Source of the DNA: Bacteroidota bacterium
GTDB taxonomy: Bacteria; Bacteroidota; Bacteroidia; Chitinophagales; Chitinophagaceae
Direction: 5' to 3'
NCBI GenBank assembly: GCA_023429985.1
Contig: JAEZCV010000213.1
Location: forward strand, 1 to 14,840
Length of the DNA: 14,840 bases
This document shows positions 1 through 6,497 of this stretch, piece by piece. Made by a program: the position numbers and the translations under genes. Each line of letters opens with the position of its first letter. The first letter of the stretch is position 1. The notes below the pieces were generated by a model that was not told the origin of the DNA, made no database searches, and worked only from the letters and a program-made list of their open reading frames with translations.

Positions 1-1
1 A

Positions 2-36
2 CTCACCATTCACCATTCACCACTCACTATTCACTA
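2..36. repeat. Heptanucleotide tandem repeat, five YTCACYA units
   Basis: Five back-to-back 7-base units (CTCACCA, TTCACCA, TTCACCA, CTCACTA, TTCACTA) fill bases 2-36, immediately before the first gene. Units differ only by C/T changes at positions 1 and 6, so this is a slightly degenerate tandem array. It may continue beyond the left edge, so total length is unknown. From general familiarity, similar TTCACCA-like strings occur between genes in some Bacteroidota genomes. It ends 10 bases before the SDR start codon. There is no spacer/repeat alternation, so it is not a CRISPR. Confidence 0.7.
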
Positions 37-46
37 TATTCGCCTT

Positions 47-817
47 ATGAGAAAGATCGTTTTCATTACCGGCGCTACCGCAGGTTTTGGAGAGGCAATA
101 GCCCATAGTTTTGCGTCTAATCAATACCATTGCATTTTAACCGGGCGAAGATCTGAAAGGCTTGAGGCTTTAAAGAACAAGCTCGAAAAAACCTATAAGG
201 CTCCCTGTTATACCTTATGTTTTGATGTTAGAGATAAAATTGCAGTTGATGAGGCAGTAAATAAGTTGCCGGCTGACTGGAAGCAAGTAGATGTACTGGT
301 GAACAATGCCGGCCTTGCATTGGGCCGCGATCTTTTTGATGCTGCAGAAATTGAGGACTGGGATACGATGATAGATACTAATGTAAAAGGATTGCTTTAT
401 GTATCTAAAGCTGTATTACCCTACATGATTGAAAATAAAAAAGGCCATGTAATTAATATCGGTTCCATTTCGGGAAAGGAAGTTTACGAAGGAGGGAGTG
501 TTTATTGTGCTTCGAAATCGGCTGTGGATGCCATTTCCAAAGGCATGCGTATCGATCTGTTGAAACATAATATTAAAGTTACCGCCATTCATCCGGGTGC
601 GGCAGAAACCGAATTTTCACTTGTTAGATTTAAAGGAGCGTCAGATGTTGCGGGAAAAGTTTACGAAGGATTTACGCCCCTCGATGCAAAGGATGTTGCA
701 GAAATTGTATACTATGCTGCCAGTCTGCCTGCTCATGTATGCATCAATGATCTTGTAGTTACCTGCACCCAGCAGGCCAATGCTTATCATGTAAATAAAT
801 CGGGTTCGCTTAAATAA
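47..817 (+). CDS. Short-chain dehydrogenase/reductase, YdfG-like NADP-dependent 3-hydroxy acid dehydrogenase
   Basis: A 256-residue classical SDR, probably cytosolic, which likely oxidises or reduces a small hydroxy acid or carbonyl with NADP(H). The N-terminal Rossmann motif is TGATAGFG (residues 8-15). Arg34-Arg35 after the second strand favour NADP over NAD. NNAG lies at 86-89 and the structural Asn is N112. The catalytic set is Ser140, Tyr153 and Lys157, with the same Ser-to-Tyr spacing (13) as in E. coli YdfG. Length fits the family and the protein is complete. The ATG at 47 is chosen because the Rossmann strand begins at once. The stop is 5 bases before the aminotransferase start, so the two are probably cotranscribed. 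The subfamily (YdfG, often named serine 3-dehydrogenase) is an inference from overall resemblance and the substrate is not proven. Sepiapterin reductase is also an SDR, but nothing specific to it is seen. Confidence 0.9.
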   Translation: MRKIVFITGATAGFGEAIAHSFASNQYHCILTGRRSERLEALKNKLEKTYKAPCYTLCFDVRDKIAVDEAVNKLPADWKQVDVLVNNAGLALGRDLFDAAEIEDWDTMIDTNVKGLLYVSKAVLPYMIENKKGHVINIGSISGKEVYEGGSVYCASKSAVDAISKGMRIDLLKHNIKVTAIHPGAAETEFSLVRFKGASDVAGKVYEGFTPLDAKDVAEIVYYAASLPAHVCINDLVVTCTQQANAYHVNKSGSLK

Positions 818-822
818 AGAGA

Positions 823-1662
823 ATGAATTTTATCAATTACAATGGTAAAATTATTCCGGCAAACCAGCCTGCTCTTATTGCCGCTAACCGGGGTTTTAAA
901 TATGGTGATGGCATTTTTGAAACCCTGCGGTTTGAAAATGGTAAGCTGCCTTTAAAACGGTTGCATTTTGAAAGAATGATTTCCGGACTAAGTGCATTGA
1001 ATATTCTTTGTAAAGAAAATTTTCCTCGTTTAATTGAAAAGGATATACTGGAACTTTGTTCATTGAATAATATCACGCCGGTTGCACGGGTTAGAGTAAC
1101 CGTATTCCGCGAGGAGAATAATGAAGCGGGTTATGTAATTGAAGCAAATGCATTTGATCAGTCACCCGGGGTATGGCTGAATGAAGCAATAGAAATTTGT
1201 TTATACAGAAATGCTGTTAAGGGCACAGATAAATTTTCTAATTTGAAAAGCTGTTCATTTCTGCCTTATACCATGGCCTCTGTTTTTGCCCGATCTTCAG
1301 GTTATGATGATGCCCTGATTGAAAATCATCAACACAGGATTGCAGATAGTTCAATAGCTAATGTTTTTATAATCAGGAACAGCGAAATAAGTACACCAGC
1401 TTTATCCGAAGGTTGTGTAGCAGGAGTTATGAGAAGGTTCTTAATGGAAAATCTCTCAAAGAATTTTAATATAAGAGAAGCAACATTAGATGTAAATGAT
1501 CTTGAATCTGCGGATGAGATCTTTCTTACAAATGCATTGCGAGGAATTTTAAAGGTTAAAAGATTTGAGAAGATACATTTCAGGCATTCAACTTTGATTC
1601 AGGAAATTCACCGGCAACTGGTGCATCATTTGCAGGAGGAAGTGGCAGGTCATGAAGGATAA
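823..1662 (+). CDS. Class IV PLP-dependent aminotransferase / aminodeoxychorismate lyase-like
   Basis: A 279-residue fold-type IV PLP enzyme of the family that holds branched-chain aminotransferase, D-amino acid aminotransferase and 4-amino-4-deoxychorismate lyase (PabC). The N-terminal block around GFKYGDGIFETLR (residues 24-36) is characteristic. Lys142, in an NLK context, is the likely Schiff-base lysine. Residues 175-204 follow the class IV signature (N180-V-F, T191, G-V-M-R-R) almost exactly, except that the usual leading Glu is Asp175. This Glu normally contacts the PLP ring nitrogen, and Asp is a conservative substitute. The gene sits 5 bases after the SDR and overlaps the photolyase start by 11 bases. 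PabC is attractive because a folate/pterin gene (folE) lies about 3 kb away, but family members are hard to tell apart by sequence, so no symbol is given. Confidence 0.88.
   Translation: MNFINYNGKIIPANQPALIAANRGFKYGDGIFETLRFENGKLPLKRLHFERMISGLSALNILCKENFPRLIEKDILELCSLNNITPVARVRVTVFREENNEAGYVIEANAFDQSPGVWLNEAIEICLYRNAVKGTDKFSNLKSCSFLPYTMASVFARSSGYDDALIENHQHRIADSSIANVFIIRNSEISTPALSEGCVAGVMRRFLMENLSKNFNIREATLDVNDLESADEIFLTNALRGILKVKRFEKIHFRHSTLIQEIHRQLVHHLQEEVAGHEG
1634..1640 (+). promoter_or_regulatory. Shine-Dalgarno-like AGGAGGA for the photolyase
   Basis: AGGAGGA lies inside the end of the aminotransferase gene, 11 bases before the photolyase ATG at 1652. Strong Shine-Dalgarno sequences are rare in Bacteroidota, and most genes here lack one. 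Together with the 11-base gene overlap it supports the ATG at 1652 and suggests reinitiation after the upstream stop. The spacing is slightly long and the codons also encode protein, so it may be chance. Confidence 0.4.
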
Positions 1663-2956
1663 ACTCAACATATTCTGGTTTCGCCGCGACCTGAGGCTTG
1701 ATGACAATAAAGGATTGATGGAAGCCCTGCGTGCCGGTCTGCCGGTTTTACCTTTATTTATTTTCGATAAAAACATTCTTGATGAACTGGAAGATAGATC
1801 TGACCGCCGTGTAGATTTTATTCATCAGGCACTGGAAAGTTTGCAGTCAAAGCTAATTGAGGCGGGTTCCACATTGATTACAGTTTATGGCGATCCCGAA
1901 GAGGAGATCATTAGTTTGACGAAAGAGTATGAAGTTTCGGCTTTGTTTACCAATCATGATTATGAACCTTATGCGATCAAAAGGGATACGCATGTAAAGG
2001 ATCGATTGAAGGAATTGAATATTCGATTTTTAAGTTTCAAGGACCAGGTAATTTTTGAAAAGAACGAAGTGGTGAAGGATGATGGTAGTTTTTATTCTGT
2101 TTACACTCCTTTTTCCCGGAAGTGGAAGTCATTGCTCCATGATGAAGCGTTAAAATCTGCATTCTCAGAAAAATATCTCGATCAATTGTATAAGCAGCCA
2201 GCAAAAGAAGTAATTGCCCTTGAGAAGATAGGATTTAAAAAAACCGGTATTTCTTTCAACCTCGATTATAATATTGGTGTAATAAGTAATTACCAGTTAA
2301 CACGAAATCTTCCTTTCATTGAAGGCACTTCCCGTGTGGGTGTTCATTTACGATTTGGAACGATCAGTATCCGGAAACTTGTTGCACATGCTGTTGCCAC
2401 AAATGAAACTTTTTTAAATGAACTGATCTGGAGAGAATTCTTCATGCAGGCGCTCTGGCATAAGCCGCGGCTTGAGTATGAATGTTTTAAAAAGAATTAT
2501 GATGCAATAGAATGGAGGAATAACGAAGAGGAGTTTAGGAAGTGGACCGAAGGCAGAACAGGTTTCCCGATTGTTGACGCAGGCATGCGCGAATTAAATG
2601 CTACGGGATTCATGCATAACAGGGTGCGGATGATTACAGCGAGTTTCCTGGTGAAACATTTATTGATCGACTGGCGCTGGGGAGAGGCATATTTTGCAAA
2701 AAAATTATTGGACTACGAACTTGCTTCCAACATTGGTAACTGGCAATGGGTTGCAGGTTGCGGATGTGATGCAGCACCTTATTTCCGGATATTCAGTCCG
2801 GATGCACAGGTAAAGAAATTTGATTCAAAATTAGAGTACGTCAAAAAATGGATACCTGAATTAAATGAATTTGATTACCCTTCCCCGATGGTGGATCATT
2901 CTATGGCCAGGGAAAGATGTCTCCGGGTTTTTAAGGCTGCCCTGGCTTCAGGGTGA
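1652..2956 (+). CDS. Deoxyribodipyrimidine photolyase (class I CPD photolyase/cryptochrome family)
   Basis: A 434-residue light-driven DNA repair flavoprotein that splits UV-induced pyrimidine dimers. The N-terminal antenna domain opens with IFWFRRDLRLDDN (residues 7-19). The C-terminal FAD domain contains GTSRVGVHLRFGTIS (225-239), ELIWREFF (257-264) and DAAPYFRIFSP (373-383). The electron-transfer Trp triad known from E. coli PhrB is conserved: W298, W341 and W364, with the same 23-residue spacing between the last two. The GNWQW context and the absence of a DASH-like N-terminal extension argue for a class I photolyase rather than CRY-DASH, although a (6-4) or signalling role cannot be excluded. 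It is the last gene of the SDR-aminotransferase-photolyase run. Its final 9 bases overlap the end of mqnD on the opposite strand. The antenna cofactor cannot be read from the sequence. Confidence 0.93.
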   Translation: MKDKLNIFWFRRDLRLDDNKGLMEALRAGLPVLPLFIFDKNILDELEDRSDRRVDFIHQALESLQSKLIEAGSTLITVYGDPEEEIISLTKEYEVSALFTNHDYEPYAIKRDTHVKDRLKELNIRFLSFKDQVIFEKNEVVKDDGSFYSVYTPFSRKWKSLLHDEALKSAFSEKYLDQLYKQPAKEVIALEKIGFKKTGISFNLDYNIGVISNYQLTRNLPFIEGTSRVGVHLRFGTISIRKLVAHAVATNETFLNELIWREFFMQALWHKPRLEYECFKKNYDAIEWRNNEEEFRKWTEGRTGFPIVDAGMRELNATGFMHNRVRMITASFLVKHLLIDWRWGEAYFAKKLLDYELASNIGNWQWVAGCGCDAAPYFRIFSPDAQVKKFDSKLEYVKKWIPELNEFDYPSPMVDHSMARERCLRVFKAALASG

Positions 2957-3766
2957 AACAGCAGGGTCTTTCATTCGATTTTTTTCGTAGATCATTTGAA
3001 AAGCGTCAATAGCTTTTTTCCCCTCTTCTCCAAGGTCGGAAGTATAATCGTTTACATAAAGTTCAATGTGTTTTCGCATAACCGCCTCATCCATTTCCTG
3101 GGCGTTTTCTTTTACATAGGAACTAATTTCAGGATAATTATTCCATGCGTATTCTATGCTTTTTTTAATCAGCAGACTGATTTTGGATTGCAGTTCAGAA
3201 GCAACAGTTCTTTTAATTCCAATGCATCCCAGGGGAATGGGCAGTGATTGTTTTTCTTCCCAGATGGCTCCCAGGTCAACTACTTTATGCAGGCCTTTCT
3301 GCTGATAGGTAAACCTGTTTTCATGAATGATAACACCAAGGTCCACTTCTTCATTCAAAACTGCATTTTCGATATGGGAAAACACCATGAAAACTTTTTT
3401 ATCAATTGCAGGGAAGGCAAAGTTCAATAAAAAATGCGCTGTGGTATTTTCTCCCGGAACTGCAACAGTGCAATGGGATACATCCGGAAGGTCCACCATT
3501 TTTTTCGCTATAAGTAAAGGGCCAACTCCCTTGCCCAGTGCCGCACCTGTCTTTAATAAATTGTATGTATTGCTGTTATTGAAAAGCGCAGGAAAACTAA
3601 GTTTGGTAATATCCAGCTTACCCACACCAGCCCATTCATTCAGCGTTTGTACATCTTCAGTAACCACCTCAAATTCAAATTCTCCGGTGTCGATCTTTTT
3701 GTTTACCAGCGCATCAAAAATAAAGGTATCATTTGGGCAGGGTGAAAATCCAAGACTAAGTTTCAT
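2948..3766 (-). CDS. mqnD: 1,4-dihydroxy-6-naphthoate synthase (MqnD), menaquinone futalosine pathway
   Basis: A 272-residue enzyme that converts cyclic dehypoxanthine futalosine to 1,4-dihydroxy-6-naphthoate, a late head-group step in futalosine-dependent menaquinone synthesis. The start, GFSPCPNDTFIFDAL (residues 6-20), is a hallmark of MqnD. The periplasmic-binding-protein-like fold is used here as a cytosolic enzyme. His148 in VIIHEN matches the catalytic histidine region described for Thermus MqnD (His145). Length is normal and there is no signal peptide. The ATG at 3766 overlaps the 3' end of mqnB by 11 bases, so the two genes are almost certainly cotranscribed and translationally coupled. 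Its own 3' end overlaps the photolyase tail to tail by 9 bases. The partners MqnA, MqnC and MqnE are not in this window. Confidence 0.95.
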   Translation of the reverse strand: MKLSLGFSPCPNDTFIFDALVNKKIDTGEFEFEVVTEDVQTLNEWAGVGKLDITKLSFPALFNNSNTYNLLKTGAALGKGVGPLLIAKKMVDLPDVSHCTVAVPGENTTAHFLLNFAFPAIDKKVFMVFSHIENAVLNEEVDLGVIIHENRFTYQQKGLHKVVDLGAIWEEKQSLPIPLGCIGIKRTVASELQSKISLLIKKSIEYAWNNYPEISSYVKENAQEMDEAVMRKHIELYVNDYTSDLGEEGKKAIDAFQMIYEKNRMKDPAVSP

Positions 3767-4400
3767 TTGTAATAATTTTTATCTGGTTGATGATTGCTTC
3801 ATTTAAGTTTTGAATGGCCGCTTCCATTTCCCATTTTGACTTATCTCTTTCACCCGCATAGTTTGAAACAGCGCGAAGCTGTAAAAAAGGAATATTTTCC
3901 ATTAGCCCAACATAATGCAAAGCGGCACCTTCCATGGTTTCAAGTGCCGCTCCCAATTGCAGGGAATAATATTCCATTCTGGCGGCAGCCGTACTCACTT
4001 CGTTTACCGTTATAGCATCTGCAAAAGGGATACCCGATTGCTCCAGAATCAGGCTATTGGCTGAAAGTTTTCCCGATTTATGTGGAAAATCATTTTCTTC
4101 CGCCAGTTTCAATGCAAAGATCGAATGAAAACTTCCTTTTTCTTCAACTCCCATATCGCCAATGATTTCGTGCCTTATGGTACGCACACTGCCTAAAGGA
4201 ATCATTTTATCGAAGGAGCCTGCAATACCTGCCTGCAGAATAAAATCAGGATTTTGTTTTAGAACTTCCCGCGTAATGCTGTATCCGGCAGCCAGCAATC
4301 CAACCCCGGTGATGTTTATAGATATTTTATTATTTCTTTCAAGCCAGGCCCTTGATGGTGCAATTTCAAATTCCGTGGCGGCACATAATAAAATTTTCAT
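3756..4400 (-). CDS. mqnB: Futalosine hydrolase (MqnB)
   Basis: A 214-residue nucleoside phosphorylase/hydrolase-family enzyme. It removes the hypoxanthine base from futalosine to give dehypoxanthine futalosine, the substrate for MqnC. The N-terminal MKILLCAATEFEI strand, QAGIAGSF (residues 56-63), ETMEGAA (154-160) and LRAVSNYAGERD (175-186) are family motifs. The Met-Glu of ETMEGAA is the ribose-binding pair of this fold. I place the start at the ATG at 4400; a TTG two codons upstream (4406) is a poorer choice. Assignment as MqnB rather than MTA/SAH nucleosidase rests on the overall motif pattern and on overlap with mqnD directly downstream. The 63-base gap to the divergent pteridine gene must hold its promoter, but I see no convincing element for it. 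Confidence 0.92.
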   Translation of the reverse strand: MKILLCAATEFEIAPSRAWLERNNKISINITGVGLLAAGYSITREVLKQNPDFILQAGIAGSFDKMIPLGSVRTIRHEIIGDMGVEEKGSFHSIFALKLAEENDFPHKSGKLSANSLILEQSGIPFADAITVNEVSTAAARMEYYSLQLGAALETMEGAALHYVGLMENIPFLQLRAVSNYAGERDKSKWEMEAAIQNLNEAIINQIKIITNET

Positions 4401-4436
4401 ACCCAAAATTCGGGATTATACCGTTCACTCAACCAT

Positions 4437-4444
4437 TACCTTTG
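4437..4444 (+). promoter_or_regulatory. Bacteroidota -7 promoter element TACCTTTG upstream of the PTPS/QueD gene
   Basis: TACCTTTG is an exact match to TAnnTTTG, the -7 element of the main sigma factor in Bacteroidota. It lies 20 bases before the ATG at 4464, so a transcript starting about 7 bases downstream would have a leader of only about 13 bases. No clear TTG at the -33 position is present. It is in the divergent mqnB intergenic region, where a promoter is expected. Confidence 0.5.
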
Positions 4445-4463
4445 TAACTTGTTTGATACAGGT

Positions 4464-4877
4464 ATGGGAAATAAAATAGCAGTAACAAGAAGGGAACATT
4501 TTAACGCTGCCCACCGTTTATATAAGAAGGGATGGACAGAAGAGGAAAATGCAGCCGTATTTGGAAAATGCAGTTTTCCAAATTTTCATGGCCATAATTA
4601 TGAACTGGAAATAAAGGTAGTAGGCGAGATAGACGATGAAACAGGATTTGTAATGGATATGAAAAAGCTGTCGGACCTCGTAAATGAACATGTGCTGGAA
4701 AAACTGGATCATAAAAACCTTAATGTTGATGTAGAGGAATTTAAAAACCTAAACCCAACAGCGGAAAACATAGCGATAGTAATTTTCAATTTATTAAGGC
4801 CAAAGATCAATCAGTCACTGGAACTTTATATTCGTTTGTATGAAACCCCCAGGAATTTTGTGGATTACCCGGCCTGA
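4464..4877 (+). CDS. 6-pyruvoyl-tetrahydropterin synthase / 6-carboxytetrahydropterin synthase family (PTPS/QueD, COG0720)
   Basis: A 137-residue enzyme acting on 7,8-dihydroneopterin triphosphate, the product of GTP cyclohydrolase I encoded next door. Zinc ligands are His17, His42 and His44. The nucleophile is Cys36, and the Asp82-His83 pair lies in LDHKNLN. Glu127 in YETPRN fits the pterin-binding Glu. Spacing between the cysteine and the HGH is C-x5-HGH, as in animal PTPS, whereas classical bacterial QueD has C-x3-HGH (from memory of the family). EENAAVFGKC, HGHNYELE and LDHKNLNVDV also resemble animal PTPS closely. Product (6-carboxytetrahydropterin for queuosine, or 6-pyruvoyl-tetrahydropterin) is therefore open, and no symbol is given. 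I use the ATG at 4464; an in-frame TTG at 4449 would only add FDTG-like residues. The gene is 25 bases upstream of folE on the same strand. Confidence 0.9.
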   Translation: MGNKIAVTRREHFNAAHRLYKKGWTEEENAAVFGKCSFPNFHGHNYELEIKVVGEIDDETGFVMDMKKLSDLVNEHVLEKLDHKNLNVDVEEFKNLNPTAENIAIVIFNLLRPKINQSLELYIRLYETPRNFVDYPA

Positions 4878-4902
4878 CCTCATTCATCTTTAAATCATAT
4901 AC

Positions 4903-5502
4903 ATGGCATTCAGGAAAACCGAAAGTTTTGATGCAGATACTACAGAAGGCTTAATGAATAATTACAGCAACATTATTAGTTTGCTGGGTGAAGATGTTGA
5001 AAGAGAAGGGTTGCAGAAAACCCCGGAAAGAATGGCTAAGGCTATGCAGTACCTTACACATGGTTACCAGCTGGATGCAGTTGGTATTTTGAATTCGGCA
5101 AAATTCAGGGAACAGGTTAGCGAAATGGTTATTGTAAAGGATATTGAATTATTCAGCATGTGTGAACACCACCTTATACCTTTTTTTGGAAAAGCACATA
5201 TTGCTTATATACCCAATGGTTATATTACTGGTTTAAGCAAGCTTGCACGTGTGGTTGAAGTTTTTTCAAGGCGATTGCAGGTGCAGGAGCGGTTAACTTC
5301 ACAGATTTTAGAAAGCATTAAAGAAAGCCTTGATCCATTAGGTGTGGCCGTGGTAATTGAAGCCAAACATCTTTGTATGATGATGAGGGGCGTACAAAAG
5401 CAGAATTCCGTAACCACCACTTCGGCATTCGATGGTGAATTTTTAAGCAATCATGTTACCAGGAATGAATTTTTAAAGCTGATCTCTGCTAAATTGTCCT
5501 GA
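4903..5502 (+). CDS. folE: GTP cyclohydrolase I (FolE)
   Basis: A 199-residue homodecameric enzyme that converts GTP to 7,8-dihydroneopterin triphosphate and formate, the entry step to folate, tetrahydropterins and (through QueD) deazapurines. Zinc ligands are visible as Cys87 and His90 in SMCEHHLIPFFGK (residues 85-97) and Cys158 in KHLCMMMRGV (155-164). GLQKTPERMAKAM (36-48) and GLSKLARVVE (110-119) are also family blocks, and TTTSAFDGEF (171-180) ends the core. This is the canonical zinc-dependent FolE1, not FolE2. Length is typical. The gene starts 25 bases after the PTPS/QueD stop, so both are likely cotranscribed and work in sequence on the same substrate. Confidence 0.97.
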   Translation: MAFRKTESFDADTTEGLMNNYSNIISLLGEDVEREGLQKTPERMAKAMQYLTHGYQLDAVGILNSAKFREQVSEMVIVKDIELFSMCEHHLIPFFGKAHIAYIPNGYITGLSKLARVVEVFSRRLQVQERLTSQILESIKESLDPLGVAVVIEAKHLCMMMRGVQKQNSVTTTSAFDGEFLSNHVTRNEFLKLISAKLS

Positions 5503-5504
5503 AA

Positions 5505-5519
5505 GACGAGTATTTCGTC
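5505..5519 (+). terminator. Small hairpin just after folE, weak terminator or processing signal
   Basis: GACGA (5505-5509), loop GTATT, and TCGTC (5515-5519) form a perfect 5-bp stem starting 3 bases after the folE stop. It is followed by an AT-rich stretch but no run of T, so it is not a classical intrinsic terminator. Its position between folE and the separately promoted fabD fits a transcript end. Confidence 0.3.
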
Positions 5520-5553
5520 AGCAATTTAATAGTGCATTATACCTTCAGTTGCT

Positions 5554-5561
5554 TACTTTTG
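5554..5561 (+). promoter_or_regulatory. Bacteroidota -7 promoter element TACTTTTG upstream of fabD
   Basis: TACTTTTG matches TAnnTTTG exactly and lies 15 bases before the fabD ATG at 5577, giving a very short predicted leader (about 8 bases). No good -33 TTG is seen. It supports the ATG at 5577, because the longer alternative beginning at 5532 would put this element inside the coding region. Confidence 0.5.
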
Positions 5562-5576
5562 CGGTCAATCGGATTT

Positions 5577-6467
5577 ATGAAACATGCATTTGTTTTTCCC
5601 GGGCAGGGCGCACAGTTTCCCGGCATGGGAAAGTCGCATTATGAAAACAGTTCCTTTGCAAAAAAAATCATTGAGCAGGCCAATGAAATACTTGGCTTCC
5701 GCATTTCGGATATTATGTTCAATGGAAGTGAAGAGGACCTGAGGCAAACCAACATCACCCAGCCTGCCATTTTCTTACATTCGGTAATTGCATTTAAAAG
5801 CATCCAGGAATTCAAACCCGACATGGTGGCCGGTCATTCCCTTGGAGAATTTTCTGCACTGGTTGCCAATGGCAGTTTAAGTTTTGAACACGCCGTTGAA
5901 CTGGTGAGCTTAAGAGCAAAGGCCATGCAAAAAGCCTGCGAAATGAATCCTTCTACCATGGCTGCGGTAATTGGTCTTGAAGATGAAAAAGTAGAATCAA
6001 TCTGCAGGGAAGTTGAATCAGAAACAGGTGAAGTTGTTGTTCCGGCTAATTATAATTGTCCTGGTCAGCTGGTTATTTCAGGATCCATCAAAGGCGTTGA
6101 AATTGCATGTGAAAGATTAAAAGCTGCAGGCGCAAAACGCGCATTGTTATTACCTGTTGGTGGTGCATTTCATTCGCCATTAATGGAGCCTGCAAGAAAG
6201 GAACTTGAGGCAGCTATTCAGTCAACAACATTTCATACTCCTTCATGCCCGGTTTACCAGAATGTTGTTGCGAGAGGTGTAATAGACAAAGAAGAAATAA
6301 AAGAAAACCTCATTAACCAGCTAACCGGTGCTGTAAGGTGGACACAATGTGTAAAAGCCATGGTCAACGACGGTGCTTCCCGTTTTACTGAAGTAGGTCC
6401 GGGAAAGGTATTGCAGGGACTGATCTTAAAGATTGATAAATCTGTGAGTGCCGAATCCATTGGATAG
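5577..6467 (+). CDS. fabD: Malonyl-CoA:ACP transacylase (FabD)
   Basis: A 296-residue cytosolic acyltransferase that moves the malonyl group from CoA to acyl carrier protein, supplying the extender unit for fatty acid synthesis. The oxyanion-hole motif FPGQGAQFPGMG is at residues 7-18. The nucleophile is Ser88 in GHSLGEFSA (86-94), Arg113 binds the malonyl carboxylate, and His199 in GGAFHSPLM completes the dyad. EVGPGKVLQGL marks the C-terminal end. I start at the ATG at 5577, where MKHAFVFPGQG gives the usual FabD beginning; an in-frame ATG at 5532 would add 15 unrelated residues. No other fab gene is adjacent, so this is a stand-alone fabD. It converges with the acetyltransferase gene, with 30 bases between the stops and no clear terminator there. 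Confidence 0.96.
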   Translation: MKHAFVFPGQGAQFPGMGKSHYENSSFAKKIIEQANEILGFRISDIMFNGSEEDLRQTNITQPAIFLHSVIAFKSIQEFKPDMVAGHSLGEFSALVANGSLSFEHAVELVSLRAKAMQKACEMNPSTMAAVIGLEDEKVESICREVESETGEVVVPANYNCPGQLVISGSIKGVEIACERLKAAGAKRALLLPVGGAFHSPLMEPARKELEAAIQSTTFHTPSCPVYQNVVARGVIDKEEIKENLINQLTGAVRWTQCVKAMVNDGASRFTEVGPGKVLQGLILKIDKSVSAESIG

Positions 6468-6497
6468 GATCCCGTAAATATTTATTATCAAATTTTT

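Noticed and set aside
35..42. TATATTCG as a promoter -7 element for the SDR gene
   Set aside because: One mismatch to TAnnTTTG, only 4 bases from the ATG, and no -33 element.
1..46. CRISPR array at the left edge
   Set aside because: The units are 7 bases with no spacers; this is a simple tandem repeat.
47..817. SDR gene as sepiapterin reductase completing a tetrahydrobiopterin pathway
   Set aside because: Sequence features fit the YdfG-like group better, and it is 3.6 kb and an operon boundary away from the pteridine genes.
2996..3806. Open frames of up to 159 codons on the plus strand opposite mqnD
   Set aside because: Low-complexity, Phe/Ser-rich translations of the antisense strand of a strongly supported gene.
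4449..4463. TTG start for the PTPS/QueD gene
   Set aside because: It adds five residues without family similarity and would begin upstream of the probable transcription start region.
5532..5576. 15-residue N-terminal extension of FabD from an upstream ATG
   Set aside because: The extension is unrelated to FabD, the universal MKHAFVFPGQG-like beginning is at 5577, and a promoter -7 element (5554-5561) lies inside it.
6468..6497. Bidirectional terminator between fabD and the acetyltransferase
   Set aside because: A T-rich stretch is present but no stem of useful length could be found.
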